This document shows, piece by piece, positions 1-11,313 of a DNA stretch of 64,000 nucleotides. Source of the stretch: Triatoma infestans (taxonomy: Eukaryota; Arthropoda; Insecta; Hemiptera; Reduviidae); contig JAAEAF010004267.1 in NCBI GenBank assembly GCA_011037195.1, positions 1 to 64,000 on the forward strand. Direction: 5' to 3'. The notes below the pieces were generated by a model. It had not been told where the DNA came from. It saw only the letters and a list, made by a program, of their open reading frames with translations, and made no database searches. A program made the position numbers and the translations under genes. How positions within the stretch are numbered: the first letter of the stretch is position 1; each line of letters begins with the position of its first letter.

Positions 1-479
1 TCCTGACGTAATTTTAATCTAAAAAGCATTGTAAGGATTCTAATACCTGTGATAAAGACTGATTATCGATATCATATATTAATTTTACATGCAAATCTTT
101 GTAGTGTTTTAGGATTTCACCTTCATCCCATTACGACAATTTACTTATTTGCGATATAAATTTAAATATTATTTAGTTGAAATCCGTTCGCTAATCGTTC
201 GTTGTAAAATTTTTAGCCATCGAGGGAGATCGCGTACCGTCAATGATGGCTACTATTTAAAAATATAAGCGAATGAAACTTAGAGAATGTTTCAAATTTT
301 ATTTTGGTTTTTGTTTCATAACGAGCGGACAGTCATTCTATCATTGTATACCACTGTATACAATCAACCTGTGTGATGTATGATAGAAACATTCACGTCC
401 TTACCAACAAACAAACCAACAAGTGTAACAAACAGAAACATTGCGTTCAAGTGCTCTACATGAAATTGGTGAATTTGTT

Positions 480-509
480 CTGACGATGGATGAAAATCCA
501 AAACCGGTC
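480..509 (+). ncRNA. Hammerhead-like motif, unit 0
   Basis: CTGACGA, T, GGAT-GAAA-ATCC, AAAA and CCGGTC. It is the same family as 39,370-39,401, with the flanks also matching (TTGGTGAATTTG before, CAGGAA after), but the second core block has lost its G (AAAA for GAAA), so self-cleavage is unlikely. Confidence 0.4.
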
Positions 510-730
510 AGGAATAAAAGGAGCATGCATGGATAAAAACCAGATAGAAACATTCAACTTGATGAAACAAGTTAACTCTCTATCGAATTGATAACCTTAC
601 TCTGATGATGAATGCTACATAGATGTTACCCAACATAGCGGACTCAACAACATATTCAACAGTTCTGAATAATCCTTTGAAATAGCTTGTTGTTTTTTGT
701 ATTTTTTGGTTGCATTTTGTACTGTAGTTT

Positions 731-887
731 AATTGGGTTGAGAATAATTGAACCAGATTTACAGCCAGCTTTTTCTTTTATATTCTATTTACGATTTGCA
801 TTCGTCAAATGTCGTTTTTGCTTTTAATTGGGTTGAGAATAATTGAACCAGATTTACAGCCAGCTTTTTCTTTTATTATTCTATTTG
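731..887. repeat. 94-95 bp minisatellite, two repeats (unit 0)
   Basis: The repeat begins AATTGGGTTGAGAATAATTG and recurs at 731 and 826. The last repeat runs into the hairpin at 851-938. The same array has about six repeats at 14,481-15,015 and two at 24,699-24,854. Confidence 0.85.
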
Positions 888-938
888 ACGAATGTAAATC
901 GCAAATAGAATAATAAAAGAAAAAGCTGGCTGTAAATC
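851..938. repeat. Perfect 37-bp inverted repeat (hairpin)
   Basis: Arms 851-887 and 902-938 are perfect reverse complements around a 14-base loop. The left arm is part of the last minisatellite repeat, so the right arm is an inverted fragment of the same repeat. Copies lie at 14,979-15,066 and 24,818-24,905. Confidence 0.9.
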
Positions 939-1192
939 TAGTTCTGAATAATATTAAGATCAGTATAATGGATGATTGGATTTGCAATACTGAAAAATTA
1001 ATGAGTTTTTCACCAAGAGAGAAAAACTTCATTTTGTGGACAACTAGTGATTTCTGTTGTGAAAGAAAGGAAAAAAATAGATGCCCAGCCTAAACGAATT
1101 TTGTGGAACGTTTGCACGTTAATCTATTCCGACATTAGGAAAATAATAAAGTTAATTTTCTTTGCGAAAAAGTTTACTTATATTTTACATTA

Positions 1193-1565
1193 GATAGATA
1201 GATTCTAACGGGGGAATTGGCTCTTCAGCCTACGCCACCGCGACACCCCAAGGATCTATTGTGGCACCCCCCGAGTTGGAGACCCTCCCGCTATCCTGTC
1301 CTTAACCGACTATGGAATTGGGGGGGGGCTCCCAGGTGGTCAGTCAGAGCACCCTCTCGAGTCCTGCTTGCCTTAAAAGACTTAATAGGTCCGAGAGAGG
1401 GCCCTGGATGAGGCTTCTTGGCACCAGCTTCTCTTTACCAAAGAGGCGGTACCTTAGCCAGACCAGCCCCTCGCACTGACATACCACATGCAGTGCCGTC
1501 TCCTCTTCCTCCTGACAAAACCTACATAGGCTATCCGTTGCCAGGGCCATGCGGTGCATGTGCTT
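1193..1565 (-). mobile_element. R1-like LINE 3' end, truncated at the unit junction
   Basis: Minus-strand 3' end of the LINE seen more fully at 25,160-26,532. It has a (GATA)n-type tail at 1,193, a 3' UTR, and the C-terminal zinc-binding segment (1,344-1,559) containing CRFCQEEEETALHVVCQC, a C-x2-C...H...C pattern usual at LINE ORF2 C-termini. It stops at 1,565, where the array junction begins. The left flank is the same intron-6 sequence as at 25,147-25,159, so it is a duplicate of that insertion and not an independent one. Confidence 0.8.
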
Positions 1566-1569
1566 ATGT

Positions 1570-1960
1570 GATATTTTTTCTGTAACCGGACCGTACGCTA
1601 GCCTTAAAGAATTTATAAGAAAATACTATTGAAAAGTGGTTTTTAACAGTCGAAGCGCTGTAGAGTTGAGTTTAATGTCTCTGAAAAACCTTATAATTAA
1701 TTCAATTAAAATAAAACTTCTGTTTCTTATAGGAAATTTAATGCTCTTTCCAAAGATGTAATTGAATATGATTTATGTTAAAAACTTTTTGAGATATAAT
1801 CAATTTTATGAGAAAAATTAGGAAAATTGAAAATTTTCGAAAATGAAGAATAACTTTTGAAGGCGAACGAATCGGACCATGGTTTATTAGAAATTTTTTG
1901 TTCCAAATGAAGTGACAAACCATATGCCGAAATATTGCCAGAGGTTGCTGTTACACCCTG
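1570..1960. mobile_element. Mariner-like terminal fragment upstream of exon 1 (unit 1)
   Basis: This is the right end of the element seen at 10,270-11,313 and 23,280-24,364. It ends in ...ACACCCTG followed by TA, the expected target dinucleotide. Its inner end is fused to the LINE fragment at the array junction. Short reading frames within it are terminal-repeat translations. Confidence 0.7.
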
Positions 1961-3502
1961 TATAATAGTCAGTCAACAACACATGACAAAGAATGCCAAT
2001 ACAATATTATTGGGGCCTAATATTCTATTAAGAAAATGGTATCTCTGTCTTCACATTAAAGGTAATAATGTTAAAAATCGAGTCTTTTAGTTTTTCCTTT
2101 TACAACAGTAAATTGCTTTAATGTTTTCATGGTTAATAAAAGAATTAGATAAACAAAAATAAATAGAGTATAGTTACATTCTTATCTTTATTCGTACATA
2201 ATAAGCCAGCGGTGGGGTATAAGGAAGTATTTAGAGTTACCAAATTCACATTCATATATAAACAATGCGCATATATATGCTAATTCTCTTGAGGTCTTGG
2301 TTTAAGACCTCCATTTAGGGTTACTTCTTTTTTCCTCAATTGAAGAAATTACTATTGTAAGCAATTAAAACGAACAATGGTTTTAGCAGCAATATTTGCG
2401 ATATTATTGCTTATTGCAGCACTTTGGTTCTATTACTGGATTACTAAAGACTACATGTACTGGAAGAAGCAAGGAATTCCCTTTATAAAACCAGAATTTC
2501 CATTTGGTAATATTTCTGATATGGTAATGATGAGAAAAACTGCTGGAGAAGTGTATCGTGATATATACAGGTAATTTTATTACTAGTTCTTTATAATATT
2601 TATTGTAAAAATAAATTTAAGTAGGTTTTTGGAAATTTAACTATATAAATTTGTAACCAGTAGATGATAAATAAATCTTTAAATGACATATTATATAATA
2701 ACTCCAGAAATAAATTTGTTCGGTTCGCGGCGCCTTTGAGGCTTAAATTTCATTCTGTCTCTTTATATGTCTATTTTTTATTACCCTGTTTATTGGTCTT
2801 TTCACTTTAATCCCCGGTTATTTTCCAAACTATTATTTTCTGTTTCTTCTTTCATCTTCCGCCGCGTTCTCACGCTTCCCCGCATTTTTCCCTCTCTTTC
2901 TATCTTGGTGGTGGGATTGCCGGCACTTTCATCTTCGGACTTTGCGCGTTATTTCCGTTTCCCACACCATTCAACCTTCTTTATTTCTCTAAAATTTATT
3001 CACTTGCCTTCTTCTGCTGGTTGCGATAACTTGTTTTCTTCTCTTCTGTGCGTTCACGTCTGTACCGCCTTCTCGTAGTGCTTGTTGCCCTCGCCTTATA
3101 CGCGCCTATTCACCCGGATAGTTCATTCTTTTATTCGTCAGTGAATAATAAGAAGCACTTCTCGCGCCATCTCCTTCAAGAGGATACACCGTTCGCATCT
3201 TGGCGGAATCACAATCGTCTGGCAGTTCAACAGCAGCGTCACCCGCTTCCACGGAGCACTCCAACCCCCTTCCTTTCACCTGATATCCTTTCTTCCGCCA
3301 GACACACACATACGCCACCTCTTCCTTTCTCAGTCCGCCTTTCGTCTCATCAACCCTTCTCTTCTACTCATCACTCACCGTCACCAAAGGGTAAGTCTCG
3401 TTTTCATTGTTTAACATTATTATCAATTTTTGCCACTACTCGCCATTTCGCCCTGGATGTCTGCCGCGCAGACAAAATTATTTGTTTGAAATGAGTAATG
3501 TT

Positions 3503-3957
3503 ATCAGGTGTAGCCAATAGATGGCACGACCTGCCCTAAGGGCAAGCCGTAGGATCAGCTGGCAGTGTTGCACTAGTGAGTGATAGGAGGGTAGACTGAC
3601 CGTTTGATCTGTGTTGTCGTTACGTTTATTTGTCGTTCTATTAAGAGAATTTTAAGTTCGAAGTGCAAATATGTATAAAGTGTTACTACTATAAAGAACA
3701 TTTATCTACTTATCTTTACTTTTCTGTCATCTATCTCTTAAAAGACTTACGTTCTAATTTGCATGTATAAATTTATTATTCTTATTATTATTATCAACTT
3801 AATATTTGCTTATTAGTATTAACCTGCTACCCAACATTCATTTTCTGTGCCTTTTTCTTATTTCCTTGCCTATTTCTTTTATAATTTGTGTTATTCAATA
3901 AAAGCAAAATATATTTCTATTTGGAGTAATTATTTAGCCCAGGGAAATTTTGGGTTA
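3503..3957 (+). mobile_element. Possible solo LTR in P450 intron 1 (unit 1)
   Basis: A block beginning TGTTATCAGGTGTAGCCAAT and ending GGGTTACA has LTR-like edges (TG...CA) and an AATAAA near its end. It follows a GC-richer stretch (2,717-3,500) whose open frames resemble nothing I recognise. No coding domain, primer-binding site or target duplication could be confirmed. The copy in unit 2 is about 17,630-18,084. Confidence 0.35.
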
Positions 3958-4866
3958 CAAATTACAATTATTTTACTTTTAATATATTGGAACAAGACCC
4001 TTTCCCTTTAAAGTTACAGACTATTACTTCCCAGCAGAAAGAAAGTTTTACATTAAAAGGGTGCAGGCTAATTAGAGCTACATGCAATCAAATTCATCGT
4101 GTACGCAGATTTGATTGGTAGATACCTTGGATTTTAATTTTATGTGGAGAATTTCTGAACTTCAACCATAAACTAGACAACCTTCATGGTCAAGAAGGAA
4201 TACTGCCTCTGTAATTTCTGTGTAAAGAAAGTGATACCTTTCATTTTGTAGTGTTGTTTGTTCTAAAATCGGCTTCATGCTGTCCTTCAATGTTTGAGGA
4301 AAAATATTTGATTTCTACATTCTTTTGAATGGAATGAAATGGTTTCACCCTAATGAATTGACTACGGCTTGGATATATAAAAAATTAATTACTAATGAAT
4401 TCAGCTGTTAATGAATCTCTATTATAAAATTTTATATCCATTTCGGGATTTATTTCCTTTTCTATAATATTTTATTTTTATTTTTTAATTTATTTTTTGA
4501 ATTAGCATTAGGACAAAATATTATATTTCTTATTTTATAAGTGGCCATTATATTTTACTTTTATTTTGTATGAATTAAATTAGTCCAAACGTTAATTTGT
4601 TTGACGGAACTGTTAATTACTTTTTAATTTATTATTTTAATTTTTTCTTTCCTTCATTTTGTTTTTACTTATATTTTATTTTAGCTTTTATTATATTATT
4701 TTTATATCTTTTTTTTTTCGCAAAACAGTGAAACATTTTCTACTCTTCTAGTATTGTTAGGAATTATCGATAATAATCTATATAATGATCGATAATAATA
4801 CCGGCTGACGGTTGTCCTTGACCAATTTTTAAATGTACTCTAGGGTCTATTTTGTACTGTAATTTC

Positions 4867-5857
4867 TTACTTTCTTTAACTCCTAGTAAGTTTCAAATTT
4901 CAAAAATTGTAATCGTGTCAAATTTTCGATATCGAGATATCACCGGAAATATCCGTTTTGAAGTCCCCTGAGTCGAAAAAAGTGTTTTTAGCACATGGTC
5001 TGTGTGTGTGTGTGTATGTGAACAGCAGAGCTCAAAAACGAAAAACCGTAGAAAGTTCAAACTTGATATTCCGTTTAGGTATCACTATGGGATCTGACAG
5101 TACGTTATCTGTCAAAATTTCTCAACCGGAAGTACCACTTTACCAGATGGTTTTTTTATTACTTCTTTGCATTTTTCTCAAAAATGGCTCCGACAATTTT
5201 CTTTAAACTTTGTACATTAACTAAACATACAAAGAGCTACAACTGTTATTTGAAATATTTCTCTGGGAAAATTCATTTAAGAGCAGTTATGGGGAAGCGG
5301 TGGGGTTAGATTTTCATCTAAGGTGCTATTTCAGTTTATCAGAAAATTCTATTATCTAAATAATGTTAATTAGAACTGAATATGTTGTTGAAATTCCGAG
5401 TTTCAAAAAGAAAAAACGGAAAACCGGAAGTGCGTTTACTTTACTACTTTATTGAATGATTTTTTCACTTTAACCCAATTTTTTCTCAAAAATGTTTTCG
5501 ATGATTTTTCTTGAAACTTCTTGAAACTAAACATACAAAGATCTACAACTTTTATTTATAACATTTCTCTGGGAAAATTCATTTAAGGGCACTTTTGTGG
5601 GAGGGGTGGGGTTATGTTTTTCTCTAAAGTGCTATCATAGTTGATTATACAATTCTATCATCCAAACAAAATTAATTAGAAATAAATAGATGGCCAAAAT
5701 TCCGAGTTTCAAGAAAATTAGTAAACCGGAAGTGCGTTTTTACTGAACAGTTTTCGGACGAATTTCATTAAATTTGGTGCACAAACTATAAAATTTGTCA
5801 ATTATAATTTTGAGAACTGGAGTAAGAGAAAGTTGTGTGAGTATTTCACACCAGATT
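4867..5857 (+). repeat. Roughly 1-kb noncoding repeat family, copy in P450 intron 1 (unit 1)
   Basis: It starts TTACTTTCTTTAACTCCTAG and ends GGAGTAAGAGAAAGTTGTG, so the ends are inverted (ACTTTCTCTTACTCC in better copies). Inside are a (GT)n run, the string AACCGGAAGT several times, and a roughly 300-base subrepeat containing TCAAAAATG...CTACAACTTTTATTTG. It has no coding capacity; apparent frames with VCVCV runs come from the microsatellite. It is flanked by 37-base imperfect direct repeats (4,829-4,865 and 5,865-5,901). Confidence 0.8.
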
Positions 5858-6617
5858 TTTTTTTTTAAATATGCTCTCGAGTCTATTTTGTACTGTAATT
5901 TTTTTTATAATCAATTATTATATATAAATATTAATTTTTGTCATTTTTATACAGAAAATTTACTGGACTACCAGCTGCAGGATTTTTCAAGTTAAGGGAA
6001 CCAGTATTAATACTACGTGATCCAGAATTAATTAGAACAGTATTGGTAAAAGAATTTAATAAATACCCTGATAATGATTTTGAAATTAGCAGCGAAGTAG
6101 ATCCATTACTGGCTATAAATCCTTTTGCTGCAAAGAACCCTGAGTATGATTTTTTTTTTTTTCTTCTTTCGTTATCATGATTTTAAATTTAGCCACTCTA
6201 CCTTTGGTTTAATAATTAAAATTATTTCGTGACAAATCCATTTTGCCGCTTATATGATGATATCTAGTGAAAGCTGACTGTAAATAGTTGACGGTAAACA
6301 TTGTTTAAAGCTTGGACATATAGTAATAATATTGTAATGAAATATACAGTTGCATGTTGTTGCTGATACAAGCAGCACCGCGCAAAATTAAATTAGAGCT
6401 TTGTCTAGTTCATAAAACAGGAAATGAAAATCGTATATAACGCGGCTTTTTTCGAGCTTAAATCACTCTTAAATCAACTATCAATAGTCATGAATTTAAC
6501 AATTAAAGAGTCTACAACAAAGTAGTGTCAAGAAATCATGAAACAGTGTTCAAGCAGGATTCAAAAGGTATATTATAATCGTAGAGTCCACATCGTAACT
6601 ATCAAATTGTTATAATC

Positions 6618-6936
6618 TATAATGGAGTTGATGATGAGAGAAATTAGATTTGATTAATTAAACGAGATATGAAGACACTGTTATAATATAGCTTACACAA
6701 ACTGCACTGGACTTGTAATGATTTTTATAGAATAAAAGGAGGGAGTGTGACATAAAAGGTAGAGAAATGACACGATGCGATGTATGTGGTTGAATCTGAT
6801 AGCTATATGTCCAGATCTCTCACTGGCTTATATACAGGTTCTCCCCACTCTAGCCTGCTTAAGTCAGAGAGTACTAAAGAGGGCCTGCTTTCTCTCTCTT
6901 AATTCTCTCGTCTGTTTGCTCTCTCTTGCTATTACA
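6618..6936 (-). mobile_element. Solo LTR of the Ty3-like family in P450 intron 2 (unit 1)
   Basis: Matches, in reverse orientation, the 0.3-kb LTRs at 53,261-53,579 and 54,575-54,883. On the minus strand it starts TGTAATAGCAAGAGAGAG, carries TATATAAGCC and TTTTATTCTATAA, and ends ACTCCATTATA. No internal region adjoins it. Confidence 0.75.
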
Positions 6937-7720
6937 AACCGATTATTTCCCAGAAGTAATCAACTATTTACACTCAGCTTTCTGATTTGAAGAGTCCTTT
7001 TTCAGGCTTGAGAATGATCTACAAGTTAGCCTAGCCTAGCTGATCGACTATTAGAACAAGCAAGACAATACTAATTAGCTACACGCTTCCAGCATAGGCC
7101 ACCCTAAACCTCTCCTATTTTCTTTCTCTTTGCGAAATATCGTAAAATATAATATTCAGAATACAGCGTCAATAGAAGACCAATTATGGTGTCATTGTAA
7201 ACCGCCAAACTATTACAACATTAATAATTTTTTTTATAACATATTTGTTGATGTCTAGATGGAAAAATATACGTGCCATTCAATTACCATCACAGACATT
7301 GAGCAAAATTAAGAGAATGGTACCGGAAATTGTTAACTGTTGTAATAAAATGATAGCTTACATTAAAGAAAATCAATGTAAAGCACATGAGGTAAATAAT
7401 AAAACTAATAAACATAATATTATAAAATAACTTATTTTTTTTAATTTTTATTTTCATTAAAAGTAATAATTAAATAAAAACTTTTTGTTTTATAGGCAAA
7501 AACTATGTCAGCATGTTATACAGGTGATACGGTGGCTACTTGCGCTTTTGGATTGAAATCTAATTCATTTTCAAATAGTGAACCAGGTTTTGCCGCCATC
7601 ACCAAAGGTGAAGTATTCGGCTCAAATTATTGGGACAATTTTTCAATACTTTGTGCGATTTCAGCACCTACAATTGGCAAATTGTTTAAATTAAGGTAAA
7701 ATGAAAGAAAACATATATTT

Positions 7721-8577
7721 ATATGGTGATTTGTATCCGCATTGCTGAAATGAATCAGAGCTTTTTTTTTCCGACCGATTTCGAAGGTTCACTCATCTTT
7801 AAGAAAACAGGGTTACACTCCAAAGTCATGCCAAGGGTAAAATCAGTTTATACATTTGTTATGGAATCAATCTTCTGTTAATGAAATTCGCCAAACAAGT
7901 GCTGGATTCATGTTGCTGAAACCAACCGTATCAATGACATCATATCCCCTTTAACTGCGCATTATTCCCACCCACTGTTCTGTATGAACTTATGGGCTAC
8001 AACTTTGAGAGCCAAGTTTTCCGTTTTCCCCCTAGAAGTTGTCTCTAGCTCTACACCAAAAGCTAGGAGGAATCGAATAAAAAGCCCGACATGTAAGGTT
8101 TAAAAAAAAAAAGTTCCAAAATCAACCTTGAAGGATTAACACTTGAAGAGCTAAACCCACAATTGAATGAGTCTAAATAGCGACCAAAAAGAAAACGGCA
8201 TTCAAGAGCTTATTGTTATTGAAGATATATGACACCATCCTCAAAGAATTATTCAAAAAATTGCTTGTAACAAGCAATTAAATATTTCAACTTGCTCTTT
8301 GTCAAATGTCCTTTTGCAGGCCAGAGAGTCTTCACCAAGCTAGGCCACACTGTCGATAGTTAGGGAAAGCAAGAATACCAATCAACGCTTTTCAAACGAA
8401 TCAGATCCTACAACGCTACCAATTCTACAGCATCACTCTTAGCTCGGTCACTCCAACTTCAATATATCTTTTCTCCTCACAAAGTTCGTAAATATAATTT
8501 CTTATCTAGTGCAAGCAATGAGTTCTGGGTTCTATTTCAAAAAATATTCACATTTACTTTAATTACATACTCTCACC
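7721..8577. other. Segment present only in unit 1 (P450 intron 4)
   Basis: Unit 2 jumps from ACATATATTT to a short join before the poly-T/GCATTAGC string, so about 850 bases are either inserted in unit 1 or lost from unit 2. No coding domain was recognised. A hammerhead-like string (minus strand, 7,773-7,803) suggests it derives at least partly from a Penelope-like or similar element. Confidence 0.7.
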
Positions 8578-8770
8578 GTTTTTTTTTTTTTTGCATTAGC
8601 TTTCGCTATTCAGCCAGCATAACACATTGTGTAAGTTTTTAAAATATGCAGAATATGAAATTAATTAGGGTTAAATAAGCAAAGAAGTACTAACAATAGA
8701 AATAAAAAGAAAAAAAAACAAATTTTTAACAAATAATCAACTCGATGAAAAGCTACGGACCTTATACAAA

Positions 8771-9212
8771 TATATATATATATATTTTTTTAAGTCTGAT
8801 TATAGATGGCTAAAAATTCGATTAAAAGCCTATATACATATATACTTTCGGAGAAGATAATGCTCTCATAGTTAAATGGTGCTGTCAAATAATTATATAG
8901 TTCTTTGAATAAATGTTCTCTTTGCACGTTGTATTTCCGGCAAACCATCACAACATGTTCAAAGTCTTCAGTTATGTGACAATCCGTGCATAACGGATTA
9001 GTTCTTTGGCCTAACTTGAATAAATATGCTCTACAAACCGCATGTCCTGACGGAAGCCTACAGATTGTTGCGGCGAAACGCTTTTTCAGTGCAAGCCCTC
9101 TTCTAAACCAAAGCACTTTTTTAATCCTACCTACTGCGACCTTATAAAACCTCCCCATGGTGGATTCCAGGTACTGTGCTTGCCTTACTCTCACAGTTAC
9201 ACAAATACACAA
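8771..9212 (-). mobile_element. Jockey-like LINE C-terminal fragment (unit 1)
   Basis: A minus-strand frame at 8,790-9,212 reads RLPSGHAVCRAYLFKLGQ followed by LCTDCHITEDFEHVVMVC, the zinc-binding C-terminus usual after the RT domain of Jockey-clade LINEs. RT and upstream parts are absent, so it is 5'-truncated. It lies in P450 intron 4 in antisense orientation. Confidence 0.75.
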
Positions 9213-10269
9213 CCAGTTTACACAATAAATGTAAATTGATTTTTCCCAGTGTGAGTCTTATAATATCACACTGTTTATAAAGACATACAGAAGATAAACA
9301 ACCGTCCGAAACCGGTCGATGACTATAAATTGTAGCAGCTTATTACGGAAAAATATCCGATATATTAATTTATAAACCTATGTTCAATATTAAGAAACTT
9401 GCAGACTCATCTTGAAATTTATATTGTATTCTTTTATTTTTTTAGAGTTATACATAAAGAAGTTGAAGATTATTTTATTAAAGTTATAAATTCTGCGTCT
9501 GATTATCGCATTATAAATTGTATTAGAAAAAATGATTTTTTACAGCAATTAATTGATACTAATGAGAAATCAAAAATTGGAAAACCAGGTAGAAAATGGA
9601 AATTATGATTTTCTAAATATAAATTTTGGAAAATATTTTTGTAAAATTTAAAGCAGTTTTATTTCCAAAAAAAAAACTTGAATTTGTTTAATATATTTTA
9701 TTACTTTTTTCTTTCAGTGTACAATCAAATAGAAATGGCTGGTCATTGTATGACATTCTATTTGGATGGTTATGAAACTTCATCGATATTATTAAGTTTC
9801 GCTCTTTATGAATTAGCATGTCATCCGCAAATACAAAATGAAGTTCGACAAGAGATAATATCATTATCAAAAGATATTAATGATTTTGATACTGATGCAA
9901 TTAATTCCCTTACCAAATTGGATAATTTTATTTCAGGTAATAAAAGAATTTTATTGTTTAATTGTGGAAATTCTGGTGTGCAGCAGATTCATCTACGTCT
10001 TTCTACAATTATTAAATTCAGGGGCGGTCCGTGAAGTTTGCTAGTGGGGGGGCCCCTGTTGCATGAGTAAAACGGAAATGTCTAAAAACACAATTTAATT
10101 AAAAATAAATTCACATGGATATTTTCTGTTATACAAAAAAAAAAAAACATGATTTCTCAAATAAATAACATGTATAAAAAAAAAAAAATTAAATTATTTG
10201 AATATAAATAATCCATTCTTCGAGTTTTAGGTTAACAAACTTTTGAATAACTTTTTCATTAAAATTATA

Positions 10270-11313
10270 CAGGGTGTAACAGCAACCTCTGGCAATACTT
10301 CGGGATATGGTTTGCCACTTTATTTGGAACAAAAAATTTCTAATAAATCATGGTCCGATTCGTTCGCCTTCAAAAGTTATTCTTCATTTTGGAAAATTTT
10401 CAATTTTCCTACTTTTTCTCATAAAATTGAGTATATCTCAAAAAGTTTTTAACATAAATCATATTCAATTACATCTTTGGAAAGAGCATTAAATTTCCTA
10501 TAAGAAACGGAAGTTTTATTTTAATTGAATTAGTTATAAGGTTTTTCAGAGACATTAAACTCAACTCTACAGCGCTTCGACTGTTAAAAACCACTTTTCA
10601 ATAGTATTTTCTTATAAATTTCTCTAAGGCTAGCGTACGGTCCGGTTACAGACAAAATATCTCCATTTCACCAGCTTTCCAACGATAATAATATCGTGGG
10701 GTTTCTTTCTTGTTTTCTTAAAGAAAATGCGAAATAAATGTAAAAAAAACACAAAATGAAAATTGAGAGCTGTTACAAAAATATCACAAGATTAATTAAT
10801 AATCCTGTAATGAACTTTGGAATTGTTATCTCACGATAGAAATTCGTCTAATTCTAATAAACTGAAACATTTAGTCGTGATTTAGCTGGTCATACATTCA
10901 AAATGCCAGATTTCTTTGTTATAGAATAGCGAGATATGGTTTTTATTTGTGGGTTTTGTAACGACAGCGCGGAAGCTGCCGCTGAGTATACTAGCGGTTG
11001 ACCTAGGGGAAACCGGTTCTGTGAGAATAAACTACCGATTAATTAATAATTAATTCAATTAAAATAAAACTTCCGTTTCTTATAGGAAATTTAATGCTCT
11101 TTCCAAAGGTGTAATTGAATATGATTTATGTTAAAAACTTTTTGAGATATAATCAGTTTTATGAGAAAAAGTAGGAAAATTGAAAATTTTTCAAAATGAA
11201 AAATAACTTTTGAAGGCGAACGAATCGGACCATGGTTTATTAGAAATTTTTTATTCCAAATAAAGTGAAAAACCATATGCCGAAGTATTGCCAGAGGTTG
11301 CTGTTAGACCCTG
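10270..11313. mobile_element. Foldback form of the mariner-like element after exon 6 (unit 1)
   Basis: Begins CAGGGTGTAACAGCAACC after TA and ends with the inverse, ...CCCTG before TA. The terminal inverted repeats are about 260 bases. The interior (about 10,640-11,045) lies in the opposite orientation to the homologous interior in unit 2 (about 23,570-23,980). No transposase frame remains. The right flank (TATTTGAGAAATCATATAG) is the same as in unit 2, so this is the same insertion, rearranged in one unit. Confidence 0.75.

Larger units (their letters stand above)
1..1565 (+). repeat. Tail of an upstream tandem unit (unit 0) of the P450 array
   Basis: Bases 1-730 match 13,751-14,480 nearly base for base, and 731-1,565 match 14,481-15,693 apart from four fewer minisatellite repeats. 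The block ends at the same abnormal junction as unit 1: a truncated LINE 3' end fused to a mariner-like remnant. This is the distal end of another array unit that begins before the window. No gene is seen in 1-730; it holds one hammerhead-like motif at 480-509. Confidence 0.85.
2377..9936 (+). pseudogene. Partial cytochrome P450, exons 1-6 only (unit 1 cassette)
   Basis: Six exons at 2,377-2,570, 5,955-6,143, 7,259-7,391, 7,496-7,695, 9,446-9,588 and 9,718-9,936 match those of the complete gene; all have GT/AG borders and keep phase. Coding sequence is almost identical to unit 2: the clear amino-acid difference is Ile for Lys in exon 5 (RIINC against RIKNC). It encodes the membrane anchor, the WxxxR helix-C motif and the I-helix DGYETSS. 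No copy of exons 7-8 (ExxR, PERF, haem Cys) occurs before unit 2 starts. Alone it can only make a haem-less truncated protein, unless its exon 6 splices across unit 2 to exon 7 at 26,617. I call it a partial duplicate, not a decayed gene, because its exons are open. Confidence 0.85.

Noticed and set aside
1217..1411. Plus-strand frame over the LINE tail (also 15,345 and 25,188)
   Set aside because: Antisense to the LINE 3' end, whose minus-strand frame has the real zinc-binding motif.
3048..3494. 148-codon open frame in P450 intron 1 (also 17,175-17,621)
   Set aside because: Composition-driven serine/proline/histidine-rich frame in a GC-richer patch, with no family resemblance; it lies beside a probable LTR inside an intron.
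10307..10492. Recurring roughly 61-codon frame MVCHFIWNKKFLINHG (also 1,738, 11,091 and 24,142)
   Set aside because: Each instance lies in the terminal repeat of the mariner-like element; the repetition reflects the element and not a small protein gene.
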